DNA from: Bacteroidales bacterium UBA1711
Lineage (GTDB): Bacteria > Bacteroidota > Bacteroidia > Bacteroidales > P3
Assembly (NCBI GenBank): GCA_002317325.1
Contig: DCJB01000069.1
Location: 1-5,730 of the forward strand
Direction of reading: 5' to 3'
DNA length: 5,730 nt
The notes beneath the pieces are model-generated. The model was not told where the DNA came from, ran no database searches, and saw nothing but the letters and a program-made list of their open reading frames with translations. Positions within the stretch are counted from its first letter, which is position 1. Every line of letters begins with the position of its first letter. Both the position numbers and the translations under genes were made by a program. Below are positions 1 to 5,730 of this stretch, piece by piece.

Positions 1-1
1 A

Positions 2-55
2 CAGGTCCGTCACAGCCCCGTCACAGGTCCGTCACAGATCCGTTACAGGTCCGTT
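2..55. repeat. 11-bp tandem repeat, about 4.9 copies
   Basis: The unit CAGGTCCGTCA begins at 2, 13, 24, 35 and 46. Copies 1 and 3 are identical, copy 2 differs at two bases, copy 4 at two, and the fifth is a 10-base partial ending in TT. The period is not a multiple of three and no open frame of note covers it, so it is an intergenic minisatellite-like tract. The array starts at the window edge and may extend to the left. Confidence 0.85.
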
Positions 56-73
56 CCCGCCCCGATGTATCCA

Positions 74-126
74 TGCCCCCCCAACCGCCGTAACAACTCT
101 AAATTATAAATTATTAATTACTTACC
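74..126. repeat. C-rich/AT-rich intergenic element, left copy
   Basis: A C-run and CCGCCG-AACAA segment is followed by an AT-rich block and ends in TTACC. The same order of blocks recurs at 608-657. The AT blocks (from about 102 and 632) match at 17 of the first 19 positions, then differ by a small indel before the shared TTACC. Both copies lie in the same orientation. The relationship was aligned by eye; low sequence complexity makes some of the similarity cheap. Confidence 0.5.
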
Positions 127-212
127 AGCCATCCCCTCAGTCAGAGCAGGAAACCAGCCTATTTTTTAAACCTATAGTGAACAGCTCCTCAATACAGCCT
201 AATTTTCATCCA

Positions 213-448
213 TTACACCAGGTTGTAGATTTCCCTTATCTCTTTGCTCCAAGTCTCATATTTGTGCACCTCGTCAAGGGATAGTGGAGCTTGATATACT
301 GCCGCAGCAGGGTCGATTTGCACACCCCGCGCGGCCCTTGCAGACAAATCAGCCGGGTGTCCCAGTTTGTCTCATCCATCATATCCCTCGCCAACTTGGT
401 GGTTGTGATCCTCATACATCTGTCATGCTTGGAAAATAGCGTTTCCAT
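213..448 (-). pseudogene. Collapsed AAA_14/DUF4143-type ATPase remnant
   Basis: Translation from the ATG at 446-448 gives an N-terminus typical of Bacteroidota AAA_14 ATPases: METLFSKHDR, then a helix ending DETNWDTRLICLQG, then the P-loop GPRGVCKST (residues 38-46) and LLRQYIKLHYPL. The P-loop expects Gly-Lys before Ser/Thr; here the Gly is Cys43, explainable by one GGC-to-TGC change at 320-322. After about position 280 this frame loses all similarity and stops at 236. A different frame (278 down to 216) reads LDEVHKYETWSKEIREIYN, which is the Walker B region of the same family (DEvHKY..W..Ei..IY), and then meets TAA at 213-215. Intact members have, by recollection, about 40-50 residues between these motifs and total about 400 residues. 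So an out-of-frame internal deletion has fused Walker A to Walker B, and the C-terminal two-thirds is absent. The ATG has AAAGGAAAGG just upstream, a plausible ribosome site; an upstream start at 478 is possible. The product should not be a working ATPase. Confidence 0.82.
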
Positions 449-483
449 GGCCTTTCCTTTTGTCCTGCAAAGACACAAAGAAT

Positions 484-565
484 GTCGGACATAGGCGACA
501 GTTTTAATAAAAAAGTGTCGGTTGCATCCGACACTTTTCCCTATTTTTCGTCAGTTGCAACCGAC
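484..565. promoter_or_regulatory. Three 16-bp near-palindromes at 33-bp spacing (operator-like array)
   Basis: The three sites are GTCGGACATAGGCGAC (484-499), GTCGGTTGCATCCGAC (517-532) and GTCAGTTGCAACCGAC (550-565). Start-to-start distance is exactly 33 bp both times. Sites 2 and 3 each have one mismatched pair and share the core GTTGCA(A/T)C; site 1 keeps the outer GTCGG/CGAC arms but has a degenerate core. The 17-bp gaps are AT-rich and dissimilar. The array lies 36-117 bp upstream of the ATPase remnant's ATG, so it may be that gene's former control region, bound by a dimeric regulator on one helix face. Other options are a repeat-derived element or an RNA-level hairpin. No binding protein is evident in the window. 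Confidence 0.5.
511..538. terminator. 11-bp-stem hairpin, possible bidirectional terminator
   Basis: The arms AAAAGTGTCGG (511-521) and CCGACACTTTT (528-538) are perfectly complementary around the 6-base loop TTGCAT. The GC-rich core flanked by A4 and T4 resembles a short bidirectional intrinsic terminator. On the minus strand it would lie about 170 bp after the LRR gene's stop and before the ATPase remnant. The U-run is short (four), and the hairpin coincides with the middle site of the 33-bp array, so an operator role is an equally good reading. Confidence 0.4.
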
Positions 566-607
566 AAATTCCAATACTGGAGAACCCGCAGCGCCCCACC
601 CCCGTCC

Positions 608-657
608 TGCCCCCCGCCGCCGAAACAATAATAAATTCTAAATCATTAATTTTTACC
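608..657. repeat. C-rich/AT-rich intergenic element, right copy
   Basis: This is the second copy of the element at 74-126, in the same orientation: TGCCCCCC and CCGCCG-AACAA, then an AT-rich block ending in ATTAATTTTTACC. Together the two copies bracket the ATPase remnant and the palindrome array. No terminal inverted repeats or target duplications were recognised. Confidence 0.5.
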
Positions 658-670
658 CCTCCATTTGTCC

Positions 671-690
671 GTTCACTGTTCACTGTTCAC
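671..690. repeat. 7-bp tandem repeat, 2.9 copies
   Basis: GTTCACT is repeated at 671 and 678, with a partial GTTCAC at 685-690. It lies 17 bp beyond the stop codon of the LRR gene. It is short and could have arisen by slippage. Confidence 0.8.
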
Positions 691-706
691 ATAATACAAA
701 AATGGT

Positions 707-1339
707 CTAAAGCTCCTCAAAGTTGGCGAAACTCTGACCCCACCGCTCGCAGTAGGACGACAGGCTGCCGCTCGGAATGTAGATAGGAATGTCGCCGCCC
801 ACGTGGTTGAACACCCGCTCGTCCAGCAGCGGAGCCTCTTTGGCCTTGGACGTGATTTGGGTGAGGCGGCTGCAATAGTTGAACGCCCCGGCGCCAAGCT
901 GACAGACCGAGGAGCCGAGGGTAAGGCGTTTCAAGCAGCTGCAATAGGAAAACGCCCCGTTGCCGATGGAGACAACCCCGTCGGGAATGTCGATTTCGAC
1001 AATGTCGTAGCAGCCGAGGAAGGCCAGGTGCCCGATAGCGGTGAGGGTGTCGGGCAGCTGGACGCTGACGATGTGGCTGAATCCCCTGAAGGCGCGGTCT
1101 CCCAAGCCCGTCACACGATAGGTTCGGCCGTTGCAGCTGACGGCGGGCGGGATAACCAGCGACCTCGAGCGGCCGAAAGAGCCGCCGATGGCGTGGACGG
1201 GAAGCGCCACTACGGCCTCGCCGCCGCTGACAAAGACATTCAGCGCCTGCCCGCTGGGCGCGGTGGTGATGAAATCGGCCGGGGGCACAAGGGGCGACTG
1301 CATCGCCCGAGAGTCGAATATGGGCAAAGGTGTTTTCAT
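707..1339 (-). CDS. BspA-like leucine-rich repeat protein (LRR_5 type)
   Basis: The 210-residue product carries bacterial BspA/TpLRR-type repeats with an exact 23-residue period. The repeats start near residues 76, 99, 122 and 145, with the conserved Phe at 84, 107, 130 and 153 in the pattern xxIGxxAFxxCxxLxxIxIPxx. A lead-in (SLVIPPAVSCNGRTYRVTGLG, about 60-80) and an end section (ITSKAKEAP, then DIPIYIPSGSLSSYCERW, ending NFEEL) match the usual start and finish of Bacteroidota LRR_5 domains, so the domain appears complete. In this family such domains serve in protein-protein or host-surface contacts; the partner here is unknown. The start was set at the ATG at 1337-1339. A TTG at 1373-1375 would add 12 residues, and an in-frame stop lies at 1412-1414. 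Neither start gives a hydrophobic signal peptide, and there is no recognisable C-terminal sorting domain, so location is uncertain. The gene runs divergently from the large plus-strand gene. Identity is confident; the start is not. Confidence 0.88.
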   Translation of the reverse strand: MKTPLPIFDSRAMQSPLVPPADFITTAPSGQALNVFVSGGEAVVALPVHAIGGSFGRSRSLVIPPAVSCNGRTYRVTGLGDRAFRGFSHIVSVQLPDTLTAIGHLAFLGCYDIVEIDIPDGVVSIGNGAFSYCSCLKRLTLGSSVCQLGAGAFNYCSRLTQITSKAKEAPLLDERVFNHVGGDIPIYIPSGSLSSYCERWGQSFANFEEL

Positions 1340-1768
1340 CTGCTGGGGTCTCTGCTGCGCACCGCTGCGGCTCAAAAAGTGCTGCCTACCTGTAAAAGAA
1401 AGCGGAGCCGTTCATTTGCGACTTTATTTCCAATGGTTGGGCTTCGACTCCCGGTAAAACAAAAAAAAGTCTGCTGAATTGCTCCGCCAGGAAGTATCTC
1501 ATAAAATGTATGGATACACACCACAGCGGCGGTTCGTGCGACCTTATTCCTGTCTTAACCTGTGAAGTTGTCGAAGTTTCACCATTGAGGAATAAAGCGT
1601 AAATACGCCCTCTCTGCCAAACAATCAGTCTCTCAGTTTGGCGGCGCAAAAATACAACTTTTTTTTGGATTGGCGAAATACTTCTTTCACCCGGGCGCCA
1701 ACCCGCTGCAATAAAACCCCCGCTTCAGCGTTATTACTCTCTAAAGTCGGACCTCCCGGCCTCCGCAA
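1340..1768. other. Divergent intergenic region, no convincing gene
   Basis: About 430 bp separate the LRR gene from the large plus-strand gene. A minus-strand frame over 1386-1649 begins with a non-ATG codon inside the candidate -7 box and shows no family resemblance, so it is not called. Small palindromes are present: TGTAT-GG-ATACA (1507-1518), GCGTA-AA-TACGC (1597-1608) and CGCTG/CAGCG arms (1704-1708 and 1726-1730). A T8 run occurs at 1659-1666. I found no good plus-strand TAnnTTTG box for the large gene. Confidence 0.6.
1646..1678 (-). promoter_or_regulatory. Candidate Bacteroidota-type promoter towards the LRR gene
   Basis: Read on the minus strand, TATTTTTG (1654 down to 1647) matches the Bacteroidota -7 consensus TAnnTTTG exactly and is followed by C as is usual. 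TTTC at 1678-1675 lies 20 bp upstream, the right distance for the -33 TTTG box with one mismatch. Transcription would start near 1640 and run towards the LRR gene, giving an untranslated leader of roughly 300 nt. The AT-rich context raises the odds of a chance match. Confidence 0.45.
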
Positions 1769-1786
1769 ATGCAAAACCGCACACTC

Positions 1787-4700
1787 ATGAACAGACTCTT
1801 TTCCATCCTGATTGCCATGCTCTTGCTGGCGTCCTGCGGCACCGTGTCCGCCCAGTCGGCCGCAGCCAAGGGCAAGGCCCCCGCCGCCTTCACCGCCGAC
1901 GAGTTCGCCTCTCAGCTGCTCGCCTTCCTCAACGGCTCCGCCAAAGACGAGGCCAAGCTGAAGGCCAACGCCGCCGCCGTGGAATCCCTGACTCGCATCT
2001 ACGGCCCCATGGACGCCAAAACCCGCAAGCAGGTGGTGGATATGTACAACGCGCTCCGCTCCACCAAACTGGCCCCGGTGCCGGACTACCTCGACCTCAC
2101 CACCACACTCGTGGCCTACCAAGCCGCCGGCGGCACCCTCCTGGCCCAGTGGATGGAGGCGGTGCGGGCGCTGCCCGACCTCACCAAAAAAACCAAGGAA
2201 CTGAGAGGCTTCATCGACTACTCCTCCGACCTGCTCGCCACCCGCACCATCTACCGGTCGCGGTCGGCGGTGTGGCAGGTGCAGCCCGGCGCGCCCTTCC
2301 AGTTCCAAACCACCTCCCACGACGTAAAGACCCTCTTCACCTCGCCCGTGGAACTCACCTACAGCTCCGGCACCGCCTCCAACAGCGACGCCAACACCAT
2401 CTACGGCACCACGGGAGTCTATTACTACCTCGACAACCTGTGGCGGGGCAAAGGCGGCCGCCTGACGTGGGAACGCTGCGGCCTTCCGGCGGGAGTCTGC
2501 TATGCCGACCTCAACGAGTACGAGGCGGTAGCCAAGTTCCCCAAATTCACGGCCGACTCGGTGCAGTTTGTCAACACCTCCTACTTCAAGCAGCCCATCC
2601 GGGGGCGGGTGGAGGAGCAGCTGGACATCCGCCTCGCCGCCGACAAGTACAGCTTCCCCAAGTTCCGCTCCTACCAGCGCGACTTCAAACTCAAAGAAAT
2701 GATGCCCGGCGTGGACTTCCAAGGCAGCTTCATGATGCACGGCTCCCGCTTCGTCACCAACGACGAGCAAAACCCCGCCTCCATGATTTTCTACCGCCAG
2801 GGCAGGCCCTTCCTCGTGGTGAGCTCCACCAAATTCTCGCTCACGCCCAACGTGCTCACCTCCGAGCGCGCCACCGTCCGGCTCTACCTCGGCAACGACT
2901 CCATCAGCAACACGGGCATACTGGTGCGCTACCTGGTCAAGGACAGAAAGGTGGCACTCACCAACGACCCCAAACGCAACTACTACAGCCCCTACAACGA
3001 CAGCTACCACCAGCTGGACATCTACTGCGAGTCCATCAACTGGCTTCAGGACAAAGACCGCGTAGAATTCTGCATGGTGGCCCAAGACAACACCCGCACC
3101 TTCGTCACCTTCGAGTCCAACGCCTTCTATTCCGAGCGAAAAGACCGCGAGGTGAAGGGCATCGACGCTGTGAGCCCCGTGGTGAGGGTCTTCAACTTCA
3201 TGAAGGACAACGGCATGAAGCGCGACTTCTCGCTCGCGGCGCTGGCCCGTCATGTGAAACTCGACGAGGTGCAGACCAAACTGCTCATCCACGGCCTCTC
3301 CAAAGCGGGACTGGTCTCCTTCGACGAGGCCGCCAACCGCATCCACGTCCACGACAAACTGGTGGGCTTCTACAAAGCCATCATGAAGCAGAAAGGGCAC
3401 GACTACGACGCCCTCACTCTCGAAAGCGACACCAAGGGAGTGAACGCCGAACTCGACCTCACCTCCTTCGACCTGCGCGTCCACGGCATAGAGAAGTTTG
3501 TAGTCAGCGACAGCCAGCTGGTGGTGGTCAAACCCTACGGGGGCGACATCACCGTCAAACGCAACCGCGACATCGCCTTCTCGGGCCACATCAACGTGGG
3601 ACGCTTCAACATGAACGTCACCAACGCCATGTTCGTCTATGACCAGTTCAAACTCGACCTCCCCCAAATCGACTCGCTGCGGTTCAAGGTGACCTCCTTC
3701 ACCGACCCCAACAAAACCCAGTGGGTGCGCACCCCGCTCTACAACCTCGTGGGCAACATCCAAATCGACATGGCCGACAACCACTGCGGACTGAAGAAGA
3801 ACAAGGACTACCCCATCTTCAACAGCTTGAAACCCAGTTTTGTCTATTACGACCAACCCTTCATCTTCGGCGGCGCCTACGTCCGCGACCGCTTCTACTA
3901 CTCGCTCCACCCCTTCGTCATCAAGCAGCTCACCGACTTCAAGACCGACAGCCTGGCCTTCGGCGGCGTGCTCTCCTCGGCGGGCATCTTCCCCGACATC
4001 GCCGAACCCCTCAAGGTGCAGCCCGACTACAGCCTCGGCTTCGTATGCGAAGCCCCCAAAGGCGGCTATCCCGCCTACGGCGGCCGCGGCACCTTCCACC
4101 GCAAGGTGGACCTCAGCTACCGCGGCCTCCGCGGCGAAGGCGTGCTGGAATACCTCGCCGCCTACGCCAAAACCGACAAATACCTCTTCTTCCCCGACTC
4201 CATGATGGCCAAGACCGACACCTTCTATGTGAAGGAGGAAGACGGATTCCCCGAAGTCCACAACAGCAACACCCTCCTCCGCTGGTACCCCTACAGCGAC
4301 TCCATGACGGTGTCGCAGCTGCTCAACGGCCCCGAGTTCCAAATGTACCGCGGCGAAGCGCGCCTCTCGGGCCGCATAGCGCTGCAGCCCAAGGGAGCCT
4401 CCGCCTTCGGCACCTGCTCCACCCACGGCGGCGTGCTGCGGTCGGCCGACTTCAAACTCCGCAGCCGCGAAATGGAGGCCCGCAAAACCAGCTTCGTCCT
4501 CCGCTCCAACCAATACGACGAAGAAACCTTCCGGGCCGACAATATGCGCTCGCTCGTCAACTACGATAAACAGAACGCCCTCTTCCGCTCCAACGACTCG
4601 GTGCAGCGCGCCCTCCTCACCGCCATAAACTACGCCGCCTTCGTGGACCAGTACACCTGGGACTGGAACCGCCTCTCCCTCGCCTTGGACAACAGCAAGC

Positions 4701-5730
4701 GCCTCGAAACGGGCGGCGCCGAGAGCCTCACGCTCGCCGAGCGGAGCCGCCGCCTCGACAAAATGCCCGGCGCCCGCTTCGAAAGCGTCACTCCCCAGCA
4801 AAAAGACATCCGCTTCAACGCCGTGGGCAGCACCTACCTCTACGACCGCGAGGAACTGACCGCCCGCAACGTCTTCGCCCTGCCCATCGCCGACGCGCTG
4901 ATTGCCCCCGCAGCCGACACGCTCCACTTCTCGCGCGGCGGCGGCCTCTCGCTCCTCAAAGGGGCGCAGGCCCTCTTCCCACGCGACAGCGCCTTCCACC
5001 TCTTCCACCACTGCGACCTATTGGTGGACAACGGACAGAAATATAGCGGCAAAGGCGTCATCGACTATGTGGGCGCCGACCAAAAGCCCCAGCCCGTCAC
5101 CTGCTCCGCCATCGCCTCAGGCCCCCGGGGCAGCACCGCCGACGGCTTCGTGCCCGACAGCGCCCGCTTCGTCCTCTCCTCGGCCTTCGGCTTCGCCGGC
5201 AAGGTGCGCATCGACGCGCAGCACCCCGACCTGTTCTTCGACGGCGGCGTGCGGCTGCTCCACAACTGCGCCCCCATCGAGCAGCTCGGCCTCCTGGCCT
5301 ACGCCGACTACCTCGACCCCGCAAACATCCGCATCGCCGTGCCCGAAAACCCCACCGACTGGAAAGGCAACCGCATCAACGCAGCCATCCGCATGGACCA
5401 GTCGTCGCTCCGACCCGTCTCATCGTTCCTCACCAAACACCAGAACGGCACCGAACTCCTCTGCAGCTACGGCCTGCTGCACTACGACGACGCAGCCAAA
5501 ACCTACACCATCACCTCGCAGGAAAAACTCGACGACCCCGACTTGGTGGCCCGCACCCTCACACTCCACACCGACGACTGCGTAATCGAAGGCGAAGGCC
5601 CCGTCACCTTCGGCCTCAGCGAAGGCCCCGCCTCCTGCTACGCCTACGGCACCGCACGCCTCGACCCCGCCGACGAAAAGGAGTTCCGTCTCAACACCGT
5701 CTTCGGCCTCAACTTCCCCATCGACAACGG
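1787..5730 (+). CDS. Giant exported, probable lipoprotein of unknown function (3' end outside window)
   Basis: The frame is open for 1,314 codons and runs off the window. The ATG at 1787 gives the signal sequence MNRLFSILIAMLLLASCG: Arg3, a hydrophobic core, and a lipobox LASC with Cys17 as the likely lipidated residue. An in-frame ATG at 1769 adds six residues; a stop at 1742-1744 limits the frame. No Shine-Dalgarno is evident. Residues about 34-150 look helical. From about 155 the chain is mostly beta-like, with WRGKGG (219-224) and TADSVQF near 257. A segment at 464-525 is patterned like a winged helix. Beta-rich stretches follow: KPYGGDITVKRNRDIAFSG (582-600), IDSL (628-631), GLRGEGVLEYL (780-790) with FFPDSM (801-806), VNYDK (924-928) and YTWDWN (956-961). 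I recall similar motif strings in large hypothetical Bacteroidota proteins but can name no family or function. Being lipidated and rich in beta modules, it probably acts at the cell envelope. Codon use is extremely C/G-ending, with no TTA, CTA or TCA in the first 1,077 codons. Confidence 0.9.
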   Translation, partial: MNRLFSILIAMLLLASCGTVSAQSAAAKGKAPAAFTADEFASQLLAFLNGSAKDEAKLKANAAAVESLTRIYGPMDAKTRKQVVDMYNALRSTKLAPVPDYLDLTTTLVAYQAAGGTLLAQWMEAVRALPDLTKKTKELRGFIDYSSDLLATRTIYRSRSAVWQVQPGAPFQFQTTSHDVKTLFTSPVELTYSSGTASNSDANTIYGTTGVYYYLDNLWRGKGGRLTWERCGLPAGVCYADLNEYEAVAKFPKFTADSVQFVNTSYFKQPIRGRVEEQLDIRLAADKYSFPKFRSYQRDFKLKEMMPGVDFQGSFMMHGSRFVTNDEQNPASMIFYRQGRPFLVVSSTKFSLTPNVLTSERATVRLYLGNDSISNTGILVRYLVKDRKVALTNDPKRNYYSPYNDSYHQLDIYCESINWLQDKDRVEFCMVAQDNTRTFVTFESNAFYSERKDREVKGIDAVSPVVRVFNFMKDNGMKRDFSLAALARHVKLDEVQTKLLIHGLSKAGLVSFDEAANRIHVHDKLVGFYKAIMKQKGHDYDALTLESDTKGVNAELDLTSFDLRVHGIEKFVVSDSQLVVVKPYGGDITVKRNRDIAFSGHINVGRFNMNVTNAMFVYDQFKLDLPQIDSLRFKVTSFTDPNKTQWVRTPLYNLVGNIQIDMADNHCGLKKNKDYPIFNSLKPSFVYYDQPFIFGGAYVRDRFYYSLHPFVIKQLTDFKTDSLAFGGVLSSAGIFPDIAEPLKVQPDYSLGFVCEAPKGGYPAYGGRGTFHRKVDLSYRGLRGEGVLEYLAAYAKTDKYLFFPDSMMAKTDTFYVKEEDGFPEVHNSNTLLRWYPYSDSMTVSQLLNGPEFQMYRGEARLSGRIALQPKGASAFGTCSTHGGVLRSADFKLRSREMEARKTSFVLRSNQYDEETFRADNMRSLVNYDKQNALFRSNDSVQRALLTAINYAAFVDQYTWDWNRLSLALDNSKRLETGGAESLTLAERSRRLDKMPGARFESVTPQQKDIRFNAVGSTYLYDREELTARNVFALPIADALIAPAADTLHFSRGGGLSLLKGAQALFPRDSAFHLFHHCDLLVDNGQKYSGKGVIDYVGADQKPQPVTCSAIASGPRGSTADGFVPDSARFVLSSAFGFAGKVRIDAQHPDLFFDGGVRLLHNCAPIEQLGLLAYADYLDPANIRIAVPENPTDWKGNRINAAIRMDQSSLRPVSSFLTKHQNGTELLCSYGLLHYDDAAKTYTITSQEKLDDPDLVARTLTLHTDDCVIEGEGPVTFGLSEGPASCYAYGTARLDPADEKEFRLNTVFGLNFPIDN

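Noticed and set aside
484..565. Possible small CRISPR array
   Set aside because: The repeated part is only 16 bp, the units are diverged, gaps are 17 bp and AT-rich, and no cas gene is present.
183..720. 10-base match AGCTCCTCAA at 183-192 and 711-720, with GTTCACT/AGTGAAC nearby in both places
   Set aside because: The match is short, its neighbouring heptamers are in opposite relative orientation, and the right copy is simply the end of the LRR coding sequence, so chance is likely.
803..1477. 224-codon plus-strand frame opposite the LRR gene
   Set aside because: It shadows the minus-strand LRR gene, whose exact 23-residue repeat period clearly identifies the coding strand.
1386..1649. 87-codon minus-strand frame between the divergent genes
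   Set aside because: It begins with TTG inside a candidate promoter -7 box, resembles no family and ends before the LRR gene in another frame. A short hydrophobic stretch (FSRLFFVLPGVEAQP) hinted at a lost signal peptide for the LRR gene, but joining the frames gives no sensible junction.
2149..3642. 497-codon plus-strand frame within the giant gene
   Set aside because: Its product is Arg/His/Pro/Gln-rich with no recognisable fold, which is the usual out-of-frame shadow of GC-rich coding DNA.
1625..5011. 1,128-codon minus-strand open frame
   Set aside because: It is exactly in register with the plus-strand giant gene and has low-complexity Gly/Val/Glu/Ala/His-rich content. The plus-strand frame has a signal sequence and coherent hydrophobic patterning. 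The antisense frame follows from the absence of TTA, CTA and TCA codons.

Overview
The window looks like chromosomal DNA from a GC-rich member of the Bacteroidota, probably order Bacteroidales. Three things support this: a BspA-type leucine-rich-repeat protein (LRR_5 style, 23-residue period), the remnant of an AAA_14/DUF4143-type ATPase of the kind common in gut and oral Bacteroidales, and a very large exported protein with a Bacteroidota-style signal sequence. A candidate TAnnTTTG -7 box and the scarcity of Shine-Dalgarno sequences fit as well. Coding DNA is GC-rich with C/G-ending codons, while the intergenic DNA has C-rich and strongly AT-rich patches. I cannot name the genus.

Layout. Positions 1-212 hold no gene; they contain an 11-bp tandem repeat (2-55) and a C-rich/AT-rich element (74-126). 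Positions 213-448 (minus strand) hold a collapsed ATPase pseudogene. Its N-terminus and a mutated Walker A motif are joined, out of frame, to the Walker B region, so the middle and the C-terminal two-thirds are missing. Upstream of it (484-565) lie three 16-bp near-palindromes spaced exactly 33 bp apart, the middle one extended into an 11-bp-stem hairpin. A diverged second copy of the C-rich/AT-rich element follows (608-657), then a 7-bp tandem repeat (671-690). Positions 707-1339 (minus strand) hold the BspA-like LRR protein gene.

Positions 1340-1768 form a divergent intergenic region of about 430 bp with one good candidate promoter, pointing towards the LRR gene. From 1787 (or 1769) to the end of the window, a single plus-strand gene encodes at least 1,314 residues of an exported, probably lipid-anchored, uncharacterised protein. 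It continues beyond the window.

The two intact genes are divergent and need not work together. If both products are exported they would act at the cell envelope, but the LRR protein has no visible signal peptide. The least explained items are the giant exported protein, which contains a segment patterned like a winged helix, and the regularly spaced palindromes upstream of the dead ATPase gene. I see no CRISPR array, tRNA, rRNA, transposase or complete defence system.
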